A stretch of DNA of 64,000 nucleotides, taken from positions 259,734,647 through 259,798,646 of the forward strand of contig CM060962.1 of the NCBI GenBank assembly GCA_030765045.1, written 5' to 3'. Shown in pieces: positions 37,238 through 48,434 of this stretch (positions are counted from its first letter, which is position 1; each line of letters begins with the position of its first letter). Source of the stretch: Tenodera sinensis (taxonomy: Eukaryota > Arthropoda > Insecta > Mantodea > Mantidae). The notes beneath the pieces are model-generated. The model did not search any database, was not told where the DNA came from, and worked only from the letters and a program-made list of their open reading frames with translations. Made by a program: the position numbers and the translations under genes.

Positions 37238-37634
37238 CAATAAAACCTGACCAAGCCGGACCCACTATATACCGGAAACCTGGACAACCGGGAAATAGAT
37301 CTCTGAACGGAGCTATTTCCTATGTTAAATAACACTCTAAACCGCAAAACTGCCTAACGCGGAAACGGAATAGTTTTTTTTTTTTTTCCGGAATCGTTTG
37401 CATAAGTAACCTAACTAAGACGGATTTTCATTATGCTTAATACATAGTTATGTGCTTTGATAACGAATTTGCCACGACTAAAGGAATTCAAATGCAGCAG
37501 ATATTGCTGCTGAAAACAGCAGTTGTGAAGCCATGGAAGGAATGGACCACGACGATGATGGCTAACATGGAAATCTGTGAAAACGGAAACATATTACTGG
37601 AACGATCGCGTTCCGTTTTTGGCAGGTTTTACTG
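37238..37634 (+). mobile_element. Non-autonomous pogo/Tigger-like element, 397 bp
   Basis: The left end reads CAATAAAACCTGACCAAGCC and the right end, reverse complemented, CAGTAAAACCTGCCAAAAAC; both match the CAGTARAACCT ends of the pogo/Tigger group. TA flanks each side (37236-37237 and 37635-37636). Inside, at about 37490-37565 on the plus strand, an open frame gives AADIAAENSSCEAMEGMDHD, resembling the acidic tail after a pogo DDE domain. The rest of the transposase is absent. Confidence 0.85.
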
Positions 37635-37636
37635 TA

Positions 37637-38462
37637 TTACTAAATATTTATGAGTTTGTTTTCTCCCTTGAACAGTATTTTCTCGGAATGGAATTTTCTG
37701 GTATATACGATTGCTTTTCTTGGATATTATTTAAGATAGATAAATCAAAATTAGGATGACTCAAACAACTTTCAAGTCCGGTTGTGAATCCAATTTGATG
37801 TTAATACGATGTTGGGGTATTCTATACAAATGATTGCTAACAAATTTTAATCACTCAGTGCTATAATTGACAAAAAGGCTCTGTCTTCCTTAATAAACAA
37901 AGTTATTTGTTGAAAGAAGACCAGTGAACTTAGAACGTATTGGTCTATATCCGGTACAAATATCAGTTTGAGATCTTAAGCACTTTGTGAGATAATGGGT
38001 CATGAATTTTGCAAATTTAACGTTGGTGATGTAGGACTTAAATTGTAGCATCACTATGGAATGCTCAATTATGGAACAACTGCTTAGCAATGGTTTAAGC
38101 TCAAGGAAAACAGAATTTTTCATTTTAGTATTGCCTTAAAGCGCCGTAAAAACACTAGGTAATGAAAAAGGGATTCCCTGGTAATAAGGTATAAAATTGA
38201 GAGCTCATTTAAAGTTGCAGGCTTGGGGCTTCATTAGACAAGCCTTCTTCATGCTCCTTAATAATAGATTTTATGGGAGGCTCAATTTCCATGACAGTGA
38301 CACGATGTATTTTTCCTTCTGCTGCCTAAGGACTTAAAACCCACTGAATATGTATGGCAGTCTGAGAAACTTCAGGAAGTAATATAATTAACTGTCAGAG
38401 AACTCGCAAGTGTCTGTCTGATCTTGAAAATGACTGAACGAAATTTTTTACTGTTTTTACAG
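37637..38462. other. Unassigned stretch upstream of a possible terminal exon
   Basis: Nothing recognised. It ends in a good acceptor tract (ttttttactgtttttacag). Confidence 0.4.
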
Positions 38463-38561
38463 ATATTTTCAACAATTCCCGAGGCAGCTTTTGATTCGTT
38501 TTCTGTAGAGTTGTGTGAAGTCTTAGAATATTTTGCCTTCTACAACTTGAATTTTAACTAG
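38463..38561 (+). CDS. Possible terminal exon of an unidentified gene
   Basis: After a strong acceptor (tttttactgtttttacag) an open stretch encodes 32 residues and a TAG stop: IFSTIPEAAFDSFSVELCEV, followed by LEYFAFYNLNFN. The composition is that of an ordinary folded protein C-terminus. It begins in phase 0, so it does not follow directly from the exons at 4923-6503, though intervening exons could restore phase. No polyadenylation signal was seen within the next 100 bases. It could be a chance open frame. Confidence 0.35.
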   Translation: MFSTIPEAAFDSFSVELCEVLEYFAFYNLNFN

Positions 38562-38734
38562 GATTATTGCTCGTATTCAGTAAACATGTCCAAAGGATTA
38601 ACAGGTAATTCCGTAAAACTTAACTTGTTACTTACATATATGTTTCTTTACTCCGGTGATACTTCTTGCTTTCCTCTGCATCTGCATTGCATGGAATGAC
38701 TTTTACAATTCAAACAATCTTGTATATTCTACAC
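38562..38734. other. Short unassigned stretch
   Basis: No features seen. Confidence 0.4.
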
Positions 38735-38985
38735 CAGCGATGCCAAACGTTTGGTAAAGAAGGGAGGTTGGATTAGATGTGTAACAGTGGCGATTTGGTC
38801 ACATGTACTGCCTTTCACAAAAGTAAATACCCATCTTGAGTGAGACCTTCGCGAAGGGTCACTTAATTCTCGGGCTACTTGCATAGGTGGTATGAGGATT
38901 AAATTAGTCATATACTTCTCTTGCTGTTCGGAGGACATGGCAACCATATCACCTCGCTACTCGCCTCACCTCGTAGTTTTGAAAA
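38735..38985 (-). repeat. Dispersed repeat R5, copy 1
   Basis: The reverse complement of this segment matches 63215-63410: gaggtgatatggttgccatg, tcctccgaacagcaa, aatttaatcctcataccacc, gacccttcgcg and tatttacttttgtgaaag all recur in order. The minus strand is open for 72 codons (MVAMSSEQQEKYMTNLILIP), while the other copy has the same start but breaks. It could derive from a short coding piece of an unknown mobile element. Confidence 0.75.
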
Positions 38986-39132
38986 GCAGCATTTCAGCCA
39001 TCCTTCTACATTAACGGGCCAACATTGCAGATACAACTTCAGTGCACCTGCAGAACATATCTCCTTATGGTGTTTCTATTAAGCTGTGGACTAGAACTAA
39101 AATGTTTCGGTTTTGGTGTTTAATGGCTAGCC
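38986..39132. other. Short unassigned stretch
   Basis: Nothing recognised before the SINE cluster begins. Confidence 0.4.
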
Positions 39133-39299
39133 ATTAAGCTTAATGGTTAGAGTACCCGCCTAGTAAGCGGAGGGTCTGTGGTTCAAGTCCCAGCTGTGGC
39201 ATTGAATTTTTAAGTTCCAGTTCTACCTCTCAAACATTGCCCACGCACAGCTTGTGTGTTTAAAAACACCAACAGTAAGTTTGTTGGCATAAATAAACA
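39133..39299 (+). mobile_element. tRNA-derived SINE (family SINE-4)
   Basis: The head has A-box-like taatggttagagtacccgc, a loop ctagtaa in which AGT sits as a threonine-type anticodon, and B-box-like tggttcaagtcccagc. The body continues ggcattgaatttttaagttc and ends near taagtttgttggcataaat. The copy at 58255-58400 on the other strand shares head and body. The head resembles a tRNA-Thr(AGT), but the acceptor stem does not pair. Confidence 0.8.
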
Positions 39300-39361
39300 A
39301 TAATTACCATCTGAAGGTTATTTAACCCCGGGACATAAAGTACTTACAATAGTAAGTCACA

Positions 39362-39415
39362 GTAGCTTAATGGTTAGAGCAGGGGGCTACTCCTTGAGTA
39401 AGGCTACCTGAAAAG
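39362..39415 (+). mobile_element. tRNA-like SINE head fragment
   Basis: gtagcttaatggttagagca repeats the A-box region of SINE-4, but no B box follows. It is a truncated head only. Confidence 0.5.
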
Positions 39416-39470
39416 AGTACTTACCCGCTACCCGAATCAATGTATTTACACTGCTTCCAAAGCTCATAGT

Positions 39471-39740
39471 GACTGGCCGCATAGCTCAGTCGGTAGAACA
39501 CCTGTCTGCTGTGGAAGGGACCCGGGTTGGATTGCCAGCTGGAGGAGGGGAGCTTTTGCTCTCATTCTCCATAGAACCTGGAAGATTGAATGGGAGTGTG
39601 AATGTGTGTGAATTCAATGTAATAAGTTAATCCAAAAGTAATAGAAATCCACCTGTAAGCGAGTGAACTATTGTTCCAGAAGGTGAAAAGCCTCTCATGA
39701 ATTTCGATGTTAAATGGAGCATTAAGAAAAAAGGAAAGAA
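39471..39740 (+). mobile_element. tRNA-derived SINE (family SINE-2)
   Basis: The head is gactggccgcatagctcagt with an A box and gacccgggttggattgccag as a decayed B box. The body has ggaagattgaatgggagtg, gcgagtgaactattgttcc and gatgttaaatggagc, as in the 52143 copy. Probable decayed target duplications are agctcatag and aactcatgg at its two ends. Confidence 0.8.
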
Positions 39741-39924
39741 AAACTCATGGACTAGTTCAAGTGATTAGTGCTAACAAAAGATGAGCTAGTGTTAAATTAG
39801 TGTTAAATTAAGTTAAAATTATTTTTAATTTTATTGAGTGATGTTTTCCTGAAAAGGACCAGTGAGTAGTAGTTGGAACGTTTAAATTATTTTTAAAACT
39901 ATTTGTAATAAGAATTATTAATTT

Positions 39925-40165
39925 GCGAGGTAGACCCGGAGTCAATTCTCGGTGCCGGTGTGGGAAATGATTCCCATTTGAAGTCCTGGTCCCGGGTGCA
40001 TTGAGCCTCCTTAGAACTCTGAGAGACCAATTGAGGAGCTACTGATTGATACGCAGCGGCTCCTGATTGCGAAGACCGCATATACCGGCCAGGGAAAATT
40101 GGGGTGCTGACCACGTTCCACATAGCAGTATTGCACCCACTCATGACGCCTGTGGTGGGTCATTA
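39925..40165 (+). mobile_element. SINE-1 copy, both ends lost
   Basis: The segment from gtcaattctcggtgccgg through gaccaattgaggagctact, gcgaagaccgcat and ggtgctgaccacg to actcatgacgcctgtggtgg follows the complete SINE-1 at 40236-40588. The first part of the head and the 3' tail are missing, and substitutions are many, so it is an older copy. Confidence 0.85.
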
Positions 40166-40235
40166 ACCGTACATGCATGTTTAACATACAATTTAAAGGT
40201 AAGAACAATAAAAAAGAGGGTATAGACATAAATTG

Positions 40236-40588
40236 ACCGCCTCCGTGGCGCAGTTGGTAGCGCGCTTGCCTCTGGCGCGAAGGACCCGGGTTCGATCTCC
40301 GGTACCAGCATGGGGATTTTATCCCCTCTGGGAGGTCTGGCACGGGGTGCACTCAACCTCGTTAGGTCCCAGGGGGACCAATTGAGGAGCTACTTGATGG
40401 AGAAGTAGCGGCCCCAGGTCTAGAAGACCGCATAACTGGCCGGGAGAGCTCGGGGTGCTGACCACGTCCCACCCTCCAGTACTGCACCTCACCAATGACG
40501 CCTGTAGTGGGCAGAGGTGGGGGACGCAGCGGCTGGGCGGTAGGCCTTGGCCCTTCGTGGGCTGTCGCGCCGGGGTTTAGTTTAGTTT
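40236..40588 (+). mobile_element. Complete SINE-1 with 15-bp target duplication
   Basis: Exact 15-bp duplications tatagacataaattg lie at 40221-40235 and 40589-40603. The tRNA-like head is ccgcctccgtggcgcagttg, gcctctggcgcgaaggaccc then B box gggttcgatctccgg; the body runs gaccaattgaggagctactt, gcggcccca, accgcataactggccgg, cctgtagtgggcag; the tail is gtttagtttagtttta. Copies at 39925, 48681 and 55950 share this structure. It inserted next to the LINE C-terminal fragment at 40604. The well preserved duplication suggests a recent insertion. Confidence 0.95.
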
Positions 40589-40603
40589 TATAGACATAAA
40601 TTG

Positions 40604-40990
40604 TCTCTGAATAATGAACAATTTTTATGTTTTCGTGCACTTCAGCTATAAAATTGCCCACGTTTTGCCAGTTACTCAGATCAGCGAGTAAATCCCGACA
40701 TGGCAGTTTCCTTATAGCTGAACAGAAGAACCTTTTATTTGAGTTTAATTGTTCGGGGGTTCTCCCATTGTGCACATTCCGCCAAAAATGTATACCCTGT
40801 CTTCATCCACACCACAGAATGGGCAGATTCTTCTATTAGATATATAATCCTTTTCTGTGTCCCCCAGCTTCCCAGCCTAAACAATGCCATTCCTAAATTA
40901 ATTTTACATACCGATTCGATTTTATATCGACTGATGTCCTTAGTCCTCTTTTCACACACTTCAATACCTTTTTCTCATTTCTTTCACCTG
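40604..40990 (-). mobile_element. LINE RT C-terminal fragment
   Basis: Two minus-strand frames read on from one another: KINLGMALFRLGSWGTQKRI, TFLAECAQWENPRTIKLK, then LNSNKRFFCSAIRKLPCRD and ADLSNWQNVGNFIAEVHENI. This resembles the C-terminal region of LINE RTs, where a Cys-x-x-Cys...His...Cys motif (usually CPLCGE-DT-HILAEC) precedes a helical tail. Only the final H/C part (LAEC) survives. The upstream RT core is not present. Confidence 0.6.
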
Positions 40991-42590
40991 TGCCATTATG
41001 ACCCAATGCCTATTCTTCTCTAACCTCTTTTCACTTCCGCTGACCAAAACATTAGGCGACAGGTTGCCTCACTGGCATTTCTAACATTTGGGATGGGCGT
41101 TGCTTATATACTAAATGATCTTGCTTTTATATTGGTCATAGACACTTTATTCTGACTTGTGATAAAAATTCTCATAATTTTCCAATCTAATTACCTTAAA
41201 ATATTTTTCTTATGGCAACTGACTTGTTTATGTTTGTATATTTCCCAGTTACCTATTGTCCATGAATGTAATGAATTGACCAGCGTTCACCAGTAATTAA
41301 AATAACAGCATTTAAATGGCAGAGCAATCAACAATAATCCACGAGCTAACAGAGAAGACCATAAATTCTGTTCTCTTCCATTGTGTACGTAAAGTATTCA
41401 TAATCACGTAATCACAAAACCAATACATCATGTTTCTGTTATGTTCCGCCACTGCACGCCTTGAAACTTAACTTGTTTGTAAAAACGTGTATATCCGTAA
41501 GCAAACAGAACCGGAAAGGAGAGGTAGCCTGCATTTGATGATTGGGTAAGTGGAGAGGGTAAATTCTCGACTGCATTCCTGTCACCCCTCTTCCCCATGC
41601 TTGACCTATATCCATAACCAAAATAAATGACAATGATGAGAAGCCACATTGGCCGTCACCGCATAAGGGGCAAGGTGAGTTGAACTTCATACTCTGTATA
41701 CATTTTGGCCTCTCCAAGGCATTACATTCGGTCACATTCAACCATGCAGGCAGACTAACCAGTTAGCCTATCTTTTACTTTGCATTCGCTTGTTTGTATT
41801 TCTTTGGCGAATTAAACCAACATCAACGTATGCTATTACCTTTTTCGTTTTGGATACATTGATTTGTCACCTGAGGTTGTCAAATACGTCCGCCTCTATA
41901 AAACTTTCCTACATTGCTGTCACTGGCTTGTGTGCAATAACCTCTTATTTACTATTAAAGCATTTTTCGTCCGCTACATTTTGATCCGTTGAGCCCGTAA
42001 AATACTAATCCTTATTCCGGAGAGACCGTACACATCAAAACTTAATCCAGACATGTGGACATTGAAAAACGGTGCGCTTTGCAGGCGACGCGACGCGATG
42101 CGATGCGACGGCGAGGAAATTAATCACATAGCTTTCCACCTCACCGCAATGCAAAGGATAAGTAATTACCGTGAACAGGACATGGGATCCGCATTGCTGT
42201 TCTCTACACAGTAAAAGGAATTCTAAATGAAAAGTTTGTTACTGTTCTTTCTGTGTTTCCTAGGAAATGGACAGCGTACAAATAGGATTAGACAGATCAG
42301 ACATTCAATAACGTCTAACGACCTCAGGTGGGTGATCTGATATGGGCAATTATCTGTAACAGCTGTGTTAAACATCAGCCAATCGGAGCCATGTTAGGTG
42401 AAAAATTACCAAAATTCCTTAATCACAACTTCCTCTTATCCTTAAGCTGGAACAACGTACGTCAGACTTTTAAAAGTTGACCAATAGCCATTGGACATCT
42501 AGCTTTTATTACAACATCGTTTTAAAATCTCCTATATATTAAATTCACAAAACCTATAATGTCGTTTATATATGTATATACAACATAATA
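40991..42590. other. Unassigned; small GC tandem repeat at 42084-42112
   Basis: The only structure seen is gcgacgcgacgcgatgcgat, a short tandem of five-base units at about 42084-42112. Short open frames at 41428-41984 have no motif. Confidence 0.5.
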
Positions 42591-43240
42591 CTGAATGTGC
42601 CAAAAAAACACCGACAACCCTTAGTTTGTTGTACGGGATGGTAAACTGATCGAAGTTAGAGAATGAGCGGTTGTGACAATTTGTTAACATTCGTTTTGGT
42701 ATCTTAGTACGGAAGGTATGAAACCCTTTAGCCATCTGTGTATTGCGAATGAACGACTTGAGTCTAATAACATTCCTGCACATGCGCTACATTCCTTCAT
42801 AGAGTCCTTTATGCGCATCATTCTGCGTTGCTTGTGTAGTTTCCAGTACAGTAACGCTTTTAACAGCAGTGCGAGATGTACCAGTGCACAGATAGCCGAC
42901 ATGAGCTTCAGCACACTTTTATGTGAATTTGCGGAATCACCTCAGCATCGCATATCCAAATCGATGGACTGGTAGAGGTGGACCAGTTCCATGGCCAGCA
43001 CGGTCGCCAGTGCCAACACCTCTCGACAATTTTGTATGGAGTTGTATGGAGAGTATGGCTTACGACACTTCTGTAACGGCAGCGGACGACCTTAAGGCTC
43101 GAGTCCACGGAGCGATTGAAAATCTTCAAAGACAACCGCACGTATTGGGTCATGTGCATGAGGCTCACCGCCGCCAATATAGACTCTGCAATGATGTAGG
43201 AGGTGCACAGTTCGAAGCCCATTTGTAATGTACACATTTA
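42591..43240 (+). mobile_element. Mariner-superfamily deletion element, copy M2, 3'-truncated
   Basis: The left end ctgaatgtgccaaaaaaacacc follows a TA at 42589-42590 and matches the end of M1. The internal order is the same as in M1: a unique segment (aacattcgttttggtatc, agccatctgtgtattg), then the transposase C-terminus. A frame at 42923-43228 encodes NRWTGRGGPVPWPARSPVPT, then DNFVWSCMES (normally DFFLWG), an Asp/Glu-rich helix (TAADDLKARVHGAIENLQ) and GGAQFEAHL, all diagnostic of the C-terminal third of this transposase group. The right inverted repeat present in M1 is not seen after 43240. Confidence 0.85.
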
Positions 43241-46200
43241 TGTGTACTTTAAATTAATGAGTATGAATGTGCAACATGATTTAATTGTATCTTTGCTAGC
43301 AGATACAAGGATTATACATGTGACTGAAGTTGAATATTTTATTCGAAAAATGGTGGCTATATACTGAATTTTTAATGCCCCATTCTTTGCCACGTTATCA
43401 CAAGAAACAAAGGGATTGTGACTAAGCACTTTAAAATGTACAAAGTTGTGAACTTTAAACCATAAGCAACCTATAGCCTGAAAATGGTTACGACCACAAC
43501 AGTATCAGGAACTGCATACTTTAATGTAATCCCTGTTTTTTGTGTAACAGCTTTTTTCTATTTCTTGTGATTTATGAGTTATTAAAAACTTCATCTAGAG
43601 TGAGAAACACTTCGTCGGTTGTTTGCAGAAAATATATGACATAGATTTACTAACATTGGAGATATCGTAAACAAAATATATGGTGATTTTAACCAAAATC
43701 GCTACGGTCATTTTGATTGAATTAAATTTTCTTTTCATGCTAAGAGAAATTTGTGATAGGCTTTAAAATACTCGTGGATGATGCTGACCTAATACCCAGT
43801 ATTTGAGTTATGCTGTTCTAAAAGGGCCTTATGGAGTACTAAACACCTCTACCTACTATAGGTATACGGAAGAAGTAAACTCTCCAAGAATGGCGGCATT
43901 TCATACTGCACTGTATGTCTGTTCTACATGACATTCAGTCAAACAGCTACACATATCGCATTAGTAGCTATATACTTTTCCCACATAAGAATGGTTCTCA
44001 TTATTATATGCTATATTATATATTTATTTAATTACTTTGATAAATGCCCACTAAATTTGTAATTCTTCTATATCTAGCGCTAAATCTCATTGCCTCTTAT
44101 TCCGTGGGTTCAGTCATATTTATACCGGCTGAGAAGCGCTGGTTCCTTGCAGTAGATAGTATGTCATATTTGGATAACTATGCAATAGACAGAACTACTC
44201 AGTGTGAAACCTGATTTGTAAATTTACGGAACATATAATTGCACTCACGTTTTAAACTACTTTTTTCAGTTTAACTTCATTAGTGTAGCTTTACTCCAAA
44301 ACGATGCAATCTAAATCAATGATTTTTTTCCAGCCTTCTTTGAAAGGCTGTGGAGCGCTTATTTCAGTATTGAAGTTTGTACTTTTATTACAGCATAATG
44401 GAGAGGAATAAAAAGTATCGAAGTTTATAATGATGGTTTTGGATAATGAGACTAATTTTTGGTACGTACTTACCAATGTCATGAAGCGCAAGCTGGCAAT
44501 CCCTAACTCCTACAAAAACAAAAGGAAACACAATACTGGCATAATTATTAGATGTTATTGGATCTCCAGCATCAAATTTCTTCAAATTAAATGCGGTCAT
44601 ATTTATTTCTGCAGACAAACGGAAGTACTTTAGACCTTCTTATATCAATAATTTATAGATATTAATACTTCAATTTATATATAATATATTTTAATTACTG
44701 TTAGTGGTCATTGTACACCAACAACAAAATCGTATGCAATACATGTGTGGGAAGTGTGTAACAGAATCCCGGAAATCCTGTATTGCAATACAGTATTTTT
44801 CAATACGCGGATACAATTTCTGAGACGTGTGTGGGATAATTTTTCCATTTATCTCTGTCTAATATTGAAGTTTAACAATAAAGAGATTCTAGAATGGCTC
44901 ACCAACCTACAAGCAAAGTTCCGAAATGGGAACAAAACGTTCATTTACCATAAACTATATTAAATCTATTCAAAATATGTCTCGTATCATGGCACTGAAT
45001 AGCTGAGTGGTATGGTTTTCATTAGCTCAACACTGAACTAGTGGCAGGGCAGGTCCTAATCTTCCATAACAGAATTCACAGCATTGTTCAAGCCTCCCCA
45101 AATGTAAACCTATATCGGTGTTAAAACTGATGAACATGCTGGGAACTGAAATACACCTCTTCGTTCTATGCAATGTCCCTGTCAATTCCCGGCCATGCAA
45201 ACCCGAACACCTTGGCGGTAGTGTGGGGTTTGCTCTGGTAGAATAATCAATTGTTTCTATAAAGTGCACATACCTATACCTAGCAAAATTGGTACGTTTG
45301 CATTTCCGGATATCTGGCACCAGTATCAAGGTATTGAAAGAAAGAGTCCTACTGAACCCCAAGATAACAGTGCACACCAGACATTCACCGCCAGTGAATT
45401 GGTGAAGTTGTCGTCGTGAACATGCATATTTTCTAATGCTCAATAAAACACGTTAAACTTAAAATCAAACTATTGGCGCTAGAATGGAAGAAAATAGTAT
45501 AATAATACAATATACTAATAACTGTCACTGGACTATCGGCAGGGAGGTCGGATGTAACAAATCATTCACCATCTCTCCTAGTATTTTGGCGTTTGCAGAC
45601 AGAACTCGGATAATATTTTACTTGCCTGTCAGTGAGCGTCGGCCTCTGTTATCTCCATACAAATGCAATGATCTTGATTAGTACATTTTACATTTAGCGG
45701 CTCACAGAATGCGTCGTACACTCCACTCCCAACCTTTATCTCACTATCACATTGTGTAGCAGACTTCCGAGTTGACGTTGCAAACATCTCTAACATGTCT
45801 AACATGCGCCAGGAAGTAGGACCAGTAGCTATACGAGGCCTTCAGGATCTTTACTTGTGTACATTATGAATGATATGATGCGTCTCAAACTTGTCACAAG
45901 GCCGTGTAATTGTCTTGTGTTTTGAGCATTGTGTTGTAAACGATCGACTTCACCCACGTTCAACTTCAACATTTTCAAATAGAACCACCACTTTAAAACG
46001 CATTTTAGTTCCTCAAACGTCAAGTTTGCCACGGTTATTTTATTTAATTAGTTATCATATATTACAGCCATACTGTCTGTTGATAAACTACTACACAGAT
46101 AACTCACTCCAAAACAATTGACAAATGTCAACTTTAACACTGGTATGTCTGATTTCTTTAATAACTATAACGTTTGAACGGAGTCATTTTGAGCCCCAGA

Positions 46201-46580
46201 GGTAAAATACAATGTCGTGATACTGTGACAAAGCAGAAAATTCCCGTGCAACTACTTTTCTATCACTTGATTTTCTGCGAAACTTTGCACAAAAACACAT
46301 TTCTCTTCCATTGACGTGTCTACAGTCCTTCGTGATATTACAACTCCCAACTGTTTTACTGTTTTCTTCTCGTAACTTTAACTCAGTCCTTTGACTTTCT
46401 TTCTTCGCTTTCTCTGTCTCTCATACCCTAACTCCAACGATATAATCACTTGACGCTCGTTAAAACTTCACAACGCGACGACACACGCACAGCACACTCA
46501 CTGTACACTCACTTGCACTCACTGAAACACTGACCGATTCATGTCTGTTTTCTCGCCTCCTGTTTTAGCGAGAATGATAT
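43241..46580. other. 3.3-kb unassigned AT-rich stretch
   Basis: No exon, transposase, RT or SINE was recognised. A weak tRNA-like A-box phrase (tagctgagtggtatgg) at 45000 lacks a B box. Open frames are below 140 codons and without motif. Confidence 0.45.
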
Positions 46581-46590
46581 CCATGGACCT

Positions 46591-46653
46591 TTCTCGAATT
46601 CCAGAAACACGCCGGCGATGACGTAGCCCGAACTTTCTCGAAGGCTCTGGAAA
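46591..46653 (+). promoter_or_regulatory. Two heat-shock-element-like clusters
   Basis: TTCTCGAATTCCAGAA at 46591-46606 contains two TTCnnGAA units, and TTCTCGAAGGCTCTGGAAA at 46635-46653 carries TTCnnGAA plus a further GAA. Heat-shock factor binds arrays of alternating nGAAn pentamers. Between them lies cgatgacgtag, with a CRE-like TGACG. No gene or TATA box follows clearly on either strand, so they could sit in an old promoter or in a long terminal repeat. Binding is inferred. Confidence 0.4.
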
Positions 46654-46890
46654 CCCTTTGTGTTGCTGCTTGATTGTTGTTAGTCATGTGTTTAGTTGCA
46701 TGAGTGTTGTGGAGCAGCTTGACCTTGCGCCTTTGCTCGACGTCTGATATGTGGTGTGAAGTAGTTTGGTGAGAATAGCTGAAGTAGCGACCGTCTTTTG
46801 TTGTGCACCGTACCCGGTGTCTTGTATCTTCTTGTGAGTATAATTCATATTTTGTCCTCTTACAACTATTAACTTCATTTTGATGCCACT

Positions 46891-46891
46891 T

Positions 46892-46953
<62 letters not shown>
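46891..46953. repeat. CAC/CAT microsatellite
   Basis: Five CAC units grade into about 17 CAT units. Poly-His and poly-Met frames over it are artefacts. Confidence 0.98.
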
Positions 46954-48434
46954 AGGTATAAACCATTATGGTTTGCTCCGCCACTATACTACTTGGTCTC
47001 TCCAGCTCTTGCTCGGCCGTCCCACATCCCGTTTGCATCTTGGTTTGTACTTGAGAATCACTTTAGTGTACGTGAGTCCTCCATTCTCTCTACATGCTCT
47101 CTTCAATTTGTTCTGTATTTTTCAATCTCGTCTAATAAGCTAAACACTCATAGTTGATACCACTTCCTACTTGAAGCAGAGTTGAACAGGAATTGCAATG
47201 TCTGTTATATTTCGTAACTGCTGGCATAAATTTATTTGTCATTGATAAAGGCCATAAACGTGTGCGTTTTTCCATAGGTATACTGTACATGACTGTAAAC
47301 AAGCATGTAAACAACTGCAGGAAGGTACAGCCTGGCCATGAAAATTGCCTCACTGCAGCACAAACTACAAGCATCATATGAACACTAAAGAACACTATCA
47401 CTCCACGTCTGTAGCTCTCTGCGAGAAGAAACAAAACAGTCGCGTTATACTACATCATGTCCTTGCGTCTGCATACACTTGCAAGGCAATGCTTCACTAG
47501 TTCGCAGAGTACTACGATATGTTCTTTTCAACTCTTGCTTCTAGCGACAGTTGTTTGCACATTTCATGGCTGTGCTTTACTTCTGACGTCTTTCATATTC
47601 TGCGTTCAGCTAAGCTGTATCGCATTCTAGCGCACATCCCTCCGGCCCTTAGTCATTGATATCAAATAAAAGGTATTTAGTGTGGCAATTCTGAGAAAAC
47701 CTTAATAAGATAAACCATATTATTATTCCAAATTTAATGTCAGGAACCAATTTCTTTTTGGTTAGTGCAGTGAACGCATGAAATAAATAATAATCACAGG
47801 AGAAAATTGTGTTAAATTAGTTTGCTCCCTAAAAGTATAAATAAGATTCTACTCAACGGTCAAATTATCCTCTGCCGACATTCTAGTGCTCACACGTATA
47901 CACGTTTTTCGTAATTGCAGACTACCAAGCGGATTCAATATTTGCCAACATAAATTTGTAGCACTGGAATCCTGGGTGTGGATGTGCTACATCAGAAACG
48001 TACTCTTAGTGATGAATAAAAGACGACAGAGAACAAAACGCTTGCACCTGTAGATGTCTGTTCTTCTCCATCGATCCATTAATCTAGCTAGTCCTAATGC
48101 TGCGAATTACATAGTTGATGATTTTTTCCTAGAACAGAAGTGCTGGGGAAGTTTTTAATAAAGCGTTGCTGCCTCGCGGGACGGAAATGAGCCGAATCAA
48201 TCTTGTGGTCTGACAAGGGAATATGAAGCATCTTCTTCCTTCTCAGTATGTAACGGCGCTAGTCAAACAGTCGCCATAGCAACGTATCTCAAATAAGATA
48301 TCCTAATCTTCCGGTAGAAACAACTTTATGATTTAAAAATCAGTATGCATGGGCATTAGCATATATTAATTTATTTACAGCTTAACAAGCCTTGTCGTGG
48401 GCTCAGGACTCTTCAGCTGCGGGATTTATCATTA
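46954..48434. other. Unassigned stretch
   Basis: Open frames near 47132-47434 have no recognisable motif and no other feature was seen. Confidence 0.45.

Noticed and set aside
45000..45055. A-box-like phrase tagctgagtggtatgg
   Set aside because: No B box at a suitable distance.
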